From DASPWV01 sp046727855 (GTDB lineage Bacteria > Acidobacteriota > Vicinamibacteria > Vicinamibacterales > UBA2999): a stretch of DNA of 25,973 bases. Of the stretch, positions 7,171-14,818 are shown one piece after another. A model generated the notes under the pieces. That model worked only from the letters and a program-made list of their open reading frames with translations. It made no database searches and was not told the origin of the DNA. The stretch lies in assembly GCA_046727855.1 (NCBI GenBank), contig JBKPDL010000058.1, forward strand, positions 1 through 25,973. Reading direction: 5' to 3'. The translations under genes were made by a program, and so were the position numbers. Each line of letters starts with the position of its first letter. Within the stretch, counting starts at the first letter, position 1.

Positions 7171-8016
7171 ATGGAGACGGACGTTCGTGAAATTGTGAAG
7201 GAAAAGTACGGCAAGGCCGCCGAACGCGTGCGGCAAGGGTACGAGAATCCCGGTTGTTGCAGCGAGAGTGGCTGCGGCAATCCAATCACGTCGAACCTGT
7301 ACGACGTCGAGCAGATTGGCACGCTGCCGGTTGAAGCTGTGGTGGCGTCGCTCGGCTGCGGCAATCCTACGGCGCTGGCCGAGCTGAAGCCGGGCGAAAC
7401 CGTGCTCGATCTCGGCTCCGGCGGCGGCATCGACGTGCTCCTGTCTGCGCGGCGCGTGGGGCCGACGGGCAAAGCCTACGGTCTCGACATGACCGACGAG
7501 ATGCTCGCGCTCGCGCGCGACAACCAGCGGAAGTCGGGCGTCGAGAACGTCGAGTTTCTGAAAGGCGAGATCGAACAGATTCCGCTGCCCGACAACTCGG
7601 TGGACGTCATCATCTCGAACTGTGTGATCAACCTGTCGGCCGACAAGGGTCGCGTGCTGGCGGAGGCGTTTCGTGTTCTCAAGCCGGGTGGACGCTTCGC
7701 CGTCTCCGACGTCGTGGTGCGTGGCAACGTGCCCGCGGAGCTGCGCCGCAACATGGAGCTCTGGATCGGGTGCGTGGCGGGCGCGCTCGAGGAAGGCGAG
7801 TACCGCGACAAGTTGCAGCACGCCGGTTTCAGCAATGTTGACCTGGAACCAACCCGCATCTATCGCGCCGCCGACGCGCGCAGCTTCCTCGAGGAAGCCG
7901 GTATCGATCCGGCACAAGCCGAATCACTCGACGGCCGCTTCATGAGCGCGTTTGTCCGGGCAGTAAAAACCGCTGCGGCCCCTAAGGCTTGCTGCGGACC
8001 GAGCTGCTGCTCGTAG
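7171..8016 (+). CDS. arsM: Arsenite S-adenosylmethionine methyltransferase ArsM
   Basis: The 281-residue product has an N-terminal segment with a cysteine cluster (PGCCSESGCGNP), the class I methyltransferase SAM site VLDLGSGGGIDVLLSARRVG, and the ArsM-specific cysteines in SLGCGNP, SNCVINL and WIGCVAGAL that bind As(III). It ends in a Cys-rich tail, ACCGPSCCS. Such enzymes methylate arsenite in steps to volatile or exported methylarsenicals. I prefer ATG 7171 (METDVREIVKEKYG) over ATG 7156 because AAAGGGG at about 7159-7165 gives it a good ribosome site; ATG 7156 is inside the operator. It is divergent from arsR. The 3' end overlaps the convergent radical SAM gene by 35 bases. Confidence 0.95.
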   Translation: METDVREIVKEKYGKAAERVRQGYENPGCCSESGCGNPITSNLYDVEQIGTLPVEAVVASLGCGNPTALAELKPGETVLDLGSGGGIDVLLSARRVGPTGKAYGLDMTDEMLALARDNQRKSGVENVEFLKGEIEQIPLPDNSVDVIISNCVINLSADKGRVLAEAFRVLKPGGRFAVSDVVVRGNVPAELRRNMELWIGCVAGALEEGEYRDKLQHAGFSNVDLEPTRIYRAADARSFLEEAGIDPAQAESLDGRFMSAFVRAVKTAAAPKACCGPSCCS

Positions 8017-9130
8017 CGGCGAACATGCCAACGGCGGCCTTGCGAAACAGGTCGCGGTGTGGACCCGTGACGAAGGCCCACTTGAGCACCCTGATCGACG
8101 CGGGCACGCGTGGCGCGCGGCCATCAGCAGCGGCCGCGAACCACTGCGCCAACGCCGCTTCGGGTGTCTGGCGCAGTTCATCGACCTGTGCGACTCGATG
8201 CACGCACCCGACGGTGCAGAAGGGCGCGCAGCTTTTCACCTCGTGGAACTGATGGCGCAGATCGGCGTCGCTGTAGCGTTCGAGCGGAATGCCCGGATAG
8301 CCGCGCTGCTGCGAGCACCAGTGCACCAAACCGTCCTCGCACACATAGAGATATCGGCTGCCGGCGCGACAGTGCCAGTCGTTGGGTAGCCCTGCGGCGA
8401 GGTTCTTCTGAAACCGGTTGTAGTTGGCGTAGTCGAACGTGGAGCTGCCCGCCGCCGCGATCCGTTCGAGGATCGTGCGTTGCTCGTCCGGCAGCGGCAG
8501 CAGCCGGCCGGCTCCATCGTGGATGATGCCGACAGTCGTCGAAAAGCCGAGATCCTGTGCCCGGCGCGCGATGGTGAGCGCATCTTCAGGATTGCGAATC
8601 CCGCTGCCGACCACGGAATTCACGGTGACGTCGAACAGGCGATCGGCAGCGAGCCATCGAAGCTTCTGGTCCAGCACCTTGAGACTTTTTTTCGAGACGT
8701 CGTCCGGAAGGACGTTATCGATGCTGATCTGAAGCTGGTCGAGACCAGCGCGGTTCAGTCGCTTGATGCGATCTCGGCTGAGAAGATATCCGTTCGTGAT
8801 CAGCGTCGCGATCATCCCGCGCGCGCGAATGTGACGAATGATCGCGTCGACGCCGGGATGCATCAGCGGCTCTCCGCCGCTCAGCGTCACGATGCCCGTG
8901 CCCAACGACGCCAGGCGGTCGATCCAGCGGAAGACCTCGCTGGTTGGAACCGGCGCGGAGTGGTCGTCGTACTCGTTGCAGTACGTGCAGGCGATGTTGC
9001 ATCGCCGAATCGGGATGATATGAACCGCGACCGGCTGGTAGGGGAATCTGAAGGCCCTGATCAGCATCCGGGCCTCGCGGAATCGGCGGCCAATTTTGCG
9101 CGTGCGGCGCGTCAAGTGCACCAGATGCAT
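7982..9130 (-). CDS. Radical SAM protein with SPASM-like C-terminal cysteines, function unknown
   Basis: In this 382-residue protein the [4Fe-4S]/SAM motif CNIACTYC uses C44, C48 and C51, and GGEP follows near residue 90. The partial TIM barrel (LITNGY, LQISID) is followed by a second cysteine set in the C-terminal third: DWHCRAG, YVCEDGLVHWC, KSCAPFCTVGC. That pattern suggests auxiliary iron-sulfur clusters as in SPASM/twitch enzymes, which modify peptides or cofactors. No precursor peptide gene is visible nearby. Basic residues at 8-25 could contact membrane or nucleic acid. The last ten codons (ATSSSSVRSKP region) lie within the 3' end of arsM on the other strand. Whether it is functionally tied to arsM is unknown. 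Confidence 0.85.
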   Translation of the reverse strand: MHLVHLTRRTRKIGRRFREARMLIRAFRFPYQPVAVHIIPIRRCNIACTYCNEYDDHSAPVPTSEVFRWIDRLASLGTGIVTLSGGEPLMHPGVDAIIRHIRARGMIATLITNGYLLSRDRIKRLNRAGLDQLQISIDNVLPDDVSKKSLKVLDQKLRWLAADRLFDVTVNSVVGSGIRNPEDALTIARRAQDLGFSTTVGIIHDGAGRLLPLPDEQRTILERIAAAGSSTFDYANYNRFQKNLAAGLPNDWHCRAGSRYLYVCEDGLVHWCSQQRGYPGIPLERYSDADLRHQFHEVKSCAPFCTVGCVHRVAQVDELRQTPEAALAQWFAAAADGRAPRVPASIRVLKWAFVTGPHRDLFRKAAVGMFAATSSSSVRSKP

Positions 9131-9138
9131 GGACTTCC

Positions 9139-9184
9139 CTTACGGTTACATGACAGCATGTCGGGGCTGTAACAACTGTATAGC
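9139..9184. promoter_or_regulatory. Possible PHO-box-like half-sites in a divergent promoter region
   Basis: CTGTAAC (9167-9173) followed after 4 bases by a poor second unit, GTATAGC, faces the plus-strand gene at 9188. On the minus strand CTGTCAT (9156-9150) and, 4 bases on, CCGTAAG face the radical SAM gene, but only 9 bases from its start codon, which is an awkward position for an activator site. The 11-mer GTAACAACTGT (9170-9180) recurs at 5931. Confidence 0.22.
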
Positions 9185-9187
9185 GCG

Positions 9188-10779
9188 ATGACGCCTTTCA
9201 AGTCTCTTCGGATCGTCGCCGGCATTTTCGCCATCGCGGTCACGGGCGCACTGGCGTTCGAATCTGTGTATCGCATTTCCGTTGCGCCGCGCCAAGCAGA
9301 GCCGTTCGTGCCCGTGCAGAGTGGCTCCGACCCTGCGCCGGCCCGTTCGCAACGTTGAGCGCATGCTCGCGTACGGCAACAACGCGATCGCGGTTCCGTT
9401 GTTCCTCGAACTCATCGACTTCGATCGCGTGAGGTTACCAGACGGTGGTGGTTTCGAGATCTACGACACAGACAGTGCTTTTCGTGCGCGCCATGCTGCC
9501 GTGCGCCGGCGCTTCGGGCCATTGTTCGAGTGGAGCGATCGCCGCGGCATGCAGGTGTTTCTCGACATGGACATGCTGGCGTTGACGCCGCCGCTCTCGC
9601 GTGTCTTGCAGCGTATGGCGCCCGGCGCACGCGGTATTGCGGCGTCCGATCCAGCGGTGTGGGCAACTTATCGAGCGGGCTTGGAGGAACTGTTCGACAC
9701 GTTTCCGTTCCTGAAGGGCGTGGTGATTCGATTCGGCGAAGGCGGCGGCCTTTACAACACAGCCGGTTGGCCGTACCAAAGCGATCCCGCCGTCCGCACC
9801 GCCGCCGATTTACGCGCGATGCTTCGCGGGCTGCTGCCCGTGTTCGAAGCGAAAGGCAAAACCCTCGTGCTGCGCAGTTGGACAGTCGGCGTTGGCCAAC
9901 TCGGCCGTCTGCACGTTGATCCGACTGTGTATGACAGCGTGCTCGGCGACATCGACTCGCCGGCGTTGGTGGTCTCGACGAAATTCACCGCAGGTGATTT
10001 TTTCAGTTACTTGCCGCTGAATCGAACGCTTGCGCGCGGACGCCATCGACGCCTCGTCGAACTACAGGCGAAGCCGGAGTTTGAGGGGTTCGGCGCTTTC
10101 CCTGACTTTCTCGGCCATGAGCATGCGCGAGCGCTGCGCAGCTTCGTGCGGCGAATCCACGAATCGCCGGCACCTACGTGCTGTCGCAGTTTGGCGGACC
10201 GCTTCGCGCTGGGCCGCGGATCCTCTATCCGCTGCATGGCTTCTGGCTGTGGACCGACAGCAACGTTTTCGTCGCGTCACAGCTCGCGCTGAATCCTGAT
10301 GCTGACGTCGACGAGCTCGCGCGGCAATGGGCGCGCGCGAGGTTCGGTGACGACCCGAAAGTTGTTGCCGCGATCACCCGCGTGCTCGCCGACACACGCG
10401 ACGCGGTGCTCAAGGGCTTTTATATCCGGCCGTTCGCGGAGCGCGCAGTGCGCATCCCTGGACTCGAGTTGCCGCCGCTGATGTGGATCTTCGAGTGGGA
10501 CATGGTTGGCGGCTGGCACAGCCTCCTGAGTGTGGTCTATCACAGCAGCCGCGACGCAGTCGATGTCTCGATCCGCGAAGGTTACGCTTGAATCGGCCGC
10601 TGAACTTCGCGCCTGCCACCGACACGATGCTGTTCGCGCTGCGCAGCTATGCGGGCGTGAGCCTCGGCATCGGCGACTCGTCGCGCGCGCTGGGTGGGGC
10701 GTTGCTCGTCGTTGGATACGCCATCTGGCTGACCTGCCTGACCGGGTCAGGTCGCGAAAAAAGATCTCTTCAGCGCTAA
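9188..10779 (+). pseudogene. Broken gene for a large membrane-anchored protein, possibly glycoside-hydrolase-like
   Basis: Four consecutive segments in shifting frames look like pieces of one gene. First, 9188-9358 gives a 56-residue N-terminus with a membrane segment (IVAGIFAIAVTGALAF). Second, about 9340-10160 carries the main body: ERMLAYGNNAIAVPLFLELI, VVIRFGEGGG, GKTLVLRSWTVGVGQLG, FEGFGAFPDFLG. Third, about 10163-10591 continues directly with GTYVLSQFGGPLRAGPRILY and MWIFEWDMVGGWHSLLSVVY, so a single-base indel near 10160 explains the switch. Fourth, about 10592-10779 ends in a hydrophobic stretch (ALGGALLVVGYAIWLTCL), probably the original C-terminal membrane helix after a deletion. 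The body resembles uncharacterised proteins with a TIM-barrel look; no substrate can be named. Sequencing error could explain one shift but hardly all of them. Confidence 0.65.
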
Positions 10780-10810
10780 TCGTGATCGCTTGGAAGAGGA
10801 GCGCGTACGA

Positions 10811-10847
10811 AAAACGAGTCTCTGCGATTTACGGCAGAGACTCGTTT
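10811..10847 (-). terminator. Rho-independent terminator of the TonB-dependent receptor gene
   Basis: Perfect 14-base arms (10812-10825, AAACGAGTCTCTGC, and 10834-10847) with an 8-base loop. Read on the minus strand the stem is followed by a T-run (TTTTTCG), as expected for the receptor gene that stops at 10884. In the plus direction only TTT follows, so it may work weakly for the broken gene as well. Confidence 0.8.
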
Positions 10848-10888
10848 CTCGTAACCTCTCGCTTAGATCTCGTAACGTCCCGCTTAGA
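10847..10888. repeat. Two tandem 21-base repeats at the receptor 3' end
   Basis: TCTCGTAACCTCTCGCTTAGA (10847-10867) is followed directly by a copy at 10868-10888 that differs at 2 of 21 positions. The second copy contains the receptor's stop codon (TAA, 10886-10884), so the gene ends inside the repeat. Confidence 0.8.
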
Positions 10889-13800
10889 ACATGTAGCGCA
10901 GCGAGATCTGCGTTTGGCGCGCCGTGCCTAATCCCACCGTGCGGTTGAGCGGGCCAAGCATGTAGCCAAACGTCCCCGCCTGCGTGTCGGTGAACGGAAC
11001 CCCAGGCGTGCCGTTCGGCAGCGCCGCCGCCGGGTTCTCGTAATTCAACCGGTTCGTGATGTTGAACATCTCAACACGCACCTGCACCGCCTGGCTCGCT
11101 GCAAACCTGAAGTCCTTGCTGAACATCAGATCGAGCTGCGCAAAGTTCGGACCGCGGAGGAAGTTGCGCGGCAGGTTTCCGAACGTTCCTGGCTGCGGTG
11201 TCGAGAACGCCGCCGGATTGAGCCAGCGGACGCCGTTCTTCAGGTACGGGTCCACGCCGGGCACGAGGTCGGGCCGCTGCGTGCCGCGCGAGTTGCCGCC
11301 CGGGATGTTCGTCACGGTGACGTTGTTCACGGTGATGTTGTCCGGCCGGCTGATGGTCACGTTGATCGGCACGCCGCTCCGCGCGTTGACAATGCCACCG
11401 ACACGCCAGCCGCCTTTCCACAGACCCTCACCGGGGATTAGATAAACCACCGATCCGTTGAACGTGTGCGGAATGTCCTGCGGATTGGTGCCGTACTCCG
11501 TCTCGTAGTCGAACGTGTTCTGAGACGTCGCGGCTTCGTTCGATCCCTGCGTGGTGCCCTTGTTGCGCGAGTACTGATACTGGACCCCACCGGTGAACCC
11601 GGCGCGGAATCGCCGCGTTGCGCTGATTTGCAGCGCGTCGTAGGAGGCACGGCCGCAACCGGTAATGGGATTGCCGTTGACTACCAGTCCATCGAGGCAG
11701 CCGGATGTTTTGTAATCGACCTGTCCGACATTGGGGTCCTGCCGCTGGCGCGTGTTGAAGTCGAGCGTATTGGCTACGCCGCGCAGGAACATGTCCTTGC
11801 CCTTGCTGCCCGTGTAGCCCACCGTCACATTGATTTCTGAGGGCAGTTCGTGCGACACGCTGACGCCATACTGCACGTTGTATTCGTCCGCCCGCTCGTG
11901 CGTGTAGCCGCGCACCGACAACGAATCGCGCAAGATGTCCGGCGACACCGGGTACATCAGACCGTTATTCGGAATATCGGCCGCACCAACACGGCGACGC
12001 TCGATGAAGTTCTCAATCGGCTGAATGCGATCTTCGAATTGGCCAGGACCATAGAACAATCCGAGCCCTGCGCGCACGACCGTCGTCTCTCTGAGCTGAT
12101 AGGCCGCCGACACGCGCGGCGCAAAGTTGTTCTTGTCCGAATCGTAGAAGTTGTCAGGATCGGAGCCGAACGCGTTGTCCTCGACGAAGAATGGCTTCGC
12201 CAGCTCGTCCTTTTCGTGCACCACGGAGTAGAAGTCGTAGCGGAGGCCGAGTTCGAGCGTGAGCTTGTCGTTTGCACGCCACGTGTCCTGCACGAAGCCG
12301 ATCAGGTAGTACTGCTCCGGGGTGAACACGGGCGAGTCAAGTGCGACTGCGACAGCATTCGGCCGGTTGTCGATGAAGTCGTTGATGCTGTTGTAGGTGA
12401 TCTCGGTGCTGCCCAGGAACTGAAATTGCGACGCGATATTGCGATACTCGCCCCCGAACTTGAGCGTGTGCTGTCCTTTGACCCACGTGAGCGCGTCGTT
12501 GAACGAGATCGAACGCGGATCGAAGATCGAGCCCACAGTGGACGACGCGCTGGTGGCGCGAATCAGCAGACCGCTGCGCGCCACACCGGTGGTGCCGCGA
12601 GCGTCGATGGACGACGATGTGAACGTCCCCGAGAGCGAGACACCGACCGGATCGTATCCTGGCGGTCCGAATGCGGTCGCGCTGGTCTCCGGCGCGTTCC
12701 ACCCGACTTTTGCTTCGTTCACGAGACCGCTGCCAAACAGGCTCTGATGATTGAGGACGAGGTTTTGCGGCTTCTGTCGCGCGAGGACGCGCCGGTCGGT
12801 GACGGTCCGATCGGGCGTATCCAGTCGGCCCTTGCTGAACAGGTAGCGCGCATAGAACGATTGCGAATCGTTGAACCGGTGATCCATACGGAACGACAAC
12901 GTGTTTTCCTTCTGTTCCGCTTCGCTGGCGCGCGTGAGTAGCGAGACGAGCGCATTGGACGTGGTGACGGTCCCCTGTGGGAAGCCGGACAGCAGTGGGG
13001 CAACCGCGCGCGTGCGGTCAGGACTCTGGCCGCCGCCAGTGCCGACCGGCTCGCCGGCGAGGATGCGACGGCGCGCTTCGTCACTCGGCACGGCTTCCGT
13101 GAAGCTCAAGCCGGTGGTCTGCCGAAGGCCCTCGTAACTGAAAAAGAAGAACGTGCGGCTTTGCCGCATCGGTCCGCCGATAGAGCCGCCGAACTGATCG
13201 AGGCTCAATGGCTGCTTCACATCGTCGTACTTGCTTGCCGAATCGAGCGCGTCATCACGCCTGTACTCGAACACCGATCCGTGGAACGCATTGCCACCGC
13301 TCTTGGTGACGACAGTGATGTTGCCACCCGACCCGAGGCCGCTCTCCGCCGGCGCGAGTCCTGAGTTGACGCGGAACTCCGCGACCGACTCCATCGACGT
13401 TTGCAGCCGGAACTGCGATCCGGTGGCGTTCAGATACCCTGGGCTCGCGTCCCACACGTACGTCCCGTCGATGCCGTCGTAGTTGAGATAGTTCTGTTGA
13501 TTCGATTTGCCGTTGAACCGCACGCTCGCCCAGCCGCCATTGCCGTCGCTGGTGGCCCCTGTTGCCAGGGTCATCAGGTTGGCGAAGTTGCGGCCGTTGA
13601 CCGGCAGGTTCTCGACTTCTTCGGGCGAGACGTTGACGCCGATCTTGGCTGATGAGATGTCGAGCACTGGCGCCTCGGCCTGCACCGTCACTTGTTCAGT
13701 GACCGCGGCAACGCCCATCGTCGCATCCACTGGTTTGACTTGACCGACGCCGAGGACCACGGTCTGCTCTTGTGAATTGAATCCAGACAGCTCGAATTTC

Positions 13801-14039
13801 ACGACATACGTGCCGGGGCCAAGGTTTGTCACGGTGTACGTGCCGTCGGCTTCCGTCACACTCGTGCGCACCGCCCCCGTCTGGGACGAAGTTACGGTAA
13901 CGGTTGCGCCGGGCAGAGCCGCCTGGCTCTGATCGAGCAATTTTCCAACAATGCGTGATTCGGTTTGCTGCGCGAACGCCGCACTCGCGCCGATCCAAGC
14001 CAGCATGCTGGCCAGCACAATCTGTCGAACGTGGCTCAT
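10884..14039 (-). CDS. TonB-dependent receptor with N-terminal carboxypeptidase-regulatory-like domain
   Basis: The product has 1051 residues from ATG 14039, chosen because GAGGGG precedes it and the longer frame begins with TTG. Order: signal peptide (ending ASAAFAQQTESR); a beta-sandwich carboxypeptidase-regulatory-like domain at about 25-110 (VGKLLDQSQAALPGATVTV, YTVTNLGPGTYVVKFELSGF); a plug domain at about 115-240 (LPVNGRNFANLMTLATGA, GGNITVVTKSGGNAFHG); and a long outer-membrane barrel ending in the aromatic C-terminus ISLRYMF. Proteins of this kind (Oar-like, very numerous in Acidobacteria) are thought to import large substrates with TonB energy. Position beside PHO-box-like sites and the phosphate transporter hints at a phosphorus-containing substrate, but this is only inference. 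A clear terminator lies downstream. Confidence 0.93.
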   Translation of the reverse strand: MSHVRQIVLASMLAWIGASAAFAQQTESRIVGKLLDQSQAALPGATVTVTSSQTGAVRTSVTEADGTYTVTNLGPGTYVVKFELSGFNSQEQTVVLGVGQVKPVDATMGVAAVTEQVTVQAEAPVLDISSAKIGVNVSPEEVENLPVNGRNFANLMTLATGATSDGNGGWASVRFNGKSNQQNYLNYDGIDGTYVWDASPGYLNATGSQFRLQTSMESVAEFRVNSGLAPAESGLGSGGNITVVTKSGGNAFHGSVFEYRRDDALDSASKYDDVKQPLSLDQFGGSIGGPMRQSRTFFFFSYEGLRQTTGLSFTEAVPSDEARRRILAGEPVGTGGGQSPDRTRAVAPLLSGFPQGTVTTSNALVSLLTRASEAEQKENTLSFRMDHRFNDSQSFYARYLFSKGRLDTPDRTVTDRRVLARQKPQNLVLNHQSLFGSGLVNEAKVGWNAPETSATAFGPPGYDPVGVSLSGTFTSSSIDARGTTGVARSGLLIRATSASSTVGSIFDPRSISFNDALTWVKGQHTLKFGGEYRNIASQFQFLGSTEITYNSINDFIDNRPNAVAVALDSPVFTPEQYYLIGFVQDTWRANDKLTLELGLRYDFYSVVHEKDELAKPFFVEDNAFGSDPDNFYDSDKNNFAPRVSAAYQLRETTVVRAGLGLFYGPGQFEDRIQPIENFIERRRVGAADIPNNGLMYPVSPDILRDSLSVRGYTHERADEYNVQYGVSVSHELPSEINVTVGYTGSKGKDMFLRGVANTLDFNTRQRQDPNVGQVDYKTSGCLDGLVVNGNPITGCGRASYDALQISATRRFRAGFTGGVQYQYSRNKGTTQGSNEAATSQNTFDYETEYGTNPQDIPHTFNGSVVYLIPGEGLWKGGWRVGGIVNARSGVPINVTISRPDNITVNNVTVTNIPGGNSRGTQRPDLVPGVDPYLKNGVRWLNPAAFSTPQPGTFGNLPRNFLRGPNFAQLDLMFSKDFRFAASQAVQVRVEMFNITNRLNYENPAAALPNGTPGVPFTDTQAGTFGYMLGPLNRTVGLGTARQTQISLRYMF

Positions 14040-14090
14040 GTAGTGGGTACCCCTCAAGAAGGTGCGAATCCCAGCAACGGTAGGAAACGT

Positions 14091-14153
14091 GTGTTAGGGG
14101 GCTGTTACGGGTGCGTTTCGAACGGGTAAACTCGCCTGTAACATCTATGTAAC
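14091..14153 (+). promoter_or_regulatory. Two PHO-box-like sites upstream of the DUF47-pit operon
   Basis: Site 1 (14091-14108): GTGTTAG, 4 bases, CTGTTAC. Site 2 (14136-14153): CTGTAAC, 4 bases, ATGTAAC. Both have the 7-4-7 direct-repeat layout of PhoB boxes in plus orientation, and their 45-base offset is close to four 11-base steps. They lie 44-106 bases before the DUF47 start, between it and the divergent TonB-dependent receptor, so they may serve both. Confidence 0.6.
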
Positions 14154-14196
14154 ACGCTAGGCAACGTGAACCTCTCTGTGCCATGCTGCTCGCTCC

Positions 14197-14814
14197 ATGC
14201 GCCTCCGCTTGATCCCCCGAGAAGAGAAGTTCTTTGCCGATTTCATCGCACTCGCCGACCGCATCGTTTCCGGCGCCACCCTCCTGGAAAAAATGCTCGC
14301 CTCCGAGCCGCCCGCGTGGGATACAGCGCTGCAAATCACGCAAATCGAGGAGGAATGCGACAACCTGACGCACGGCATCATTCAGCGACTCAACAAGACG
14401 TTCGTCACGCCGATCGACCGTGAGGATATCCACGCCTTGGCCTCGAAGCTCGACGATATTATGGACGCGATTGATGCGGCGGCCGCGGTGATGCGCCGAT
14501 ACCGGATGACGTCGGTTCAGTTCGGCGTTCGCGAGCTGAGCTCGTTGATCTGGCAATCGACGATGCAAGTGCGGGTGGCGGTCGAGGCACTCGAAAAAAG
14601 AACCGGCGTGTACGAGCGCGGTGTCGAGGTGAACCGCCTCGAGAACGCCGCCGACGAGATCCACGACGAGGCGCTGCGCAAGTTGTTCGAGGAGGAAAAG
14701 AACGCCATCACCATCATCAAGTGGAAGGAGATGCTCGACCTGCTCGAAGAGGCGACCGATCGCTGCGAGGACGTCGCCAACGTTCTTGAAAGCGTCGTCG
14801 TGAAGCACGGGTGA
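14197..14814 (+). CDS. DUF47-family PhoU-like accessory protein of Pit transporters
   Basis: A 205-residue, all-helical, Glu/Asp-rich cytoplasmic protein with PhoU-like repeats: KFFADFIALADRIVSGATLL at 11-30, an EEECDNLTHGIIQRLNKTFV segment near 51-70, FVTPIDREDIHALASKLDDI near 69-88, and NRLENAADEIHDEALRKLF near 147-165. The acidic ExxxD motifs are those that bind metal clusters in PhoU relatives. DUF47 proteins are commonly encoded next to pit and are thought to modulate low-affinity phosphate uptake. Its TGA (14812-14814) is 4 bases before the GTG of pit, so the two are co-translated. PHO-box-like sites lie upstream. Confidence 0.93.
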   Translation: MRLRLIPREEKFFADFIALADRIVSGATLLEKMLASEPPAWDTALQITQIEEECDNLTHGIIQRLNKTFVTPIDREDIHALASKLDDIMDAIDAAAAVMRRYRMTSVQFGVRELSSLIWQSTMQVRVAVEALEKRTGVYERGVEVNRLENAADEIHDEALRKLFEEEKNAITIIKWKEMLDLLEEATDRCEDVANVLESVVVKHG

Positions 14815-14818
14815 CGCC

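Noticed and set aside
10729..10756. Hairpin CCTGACCGGGTCAGG as a terminator of the broken gene
   Set aside because: It lies inside the last open segment and is followed by A residues rather than T on the coding strand.
11850..12941. Long plus-strand open frame of 363 residues
   Set aside because: It lies entirely inside the TonB-dependent receptor gene on the other strand and has an Arg/Val/Glu composition typical of an antisense frame in GC-rich DNA.
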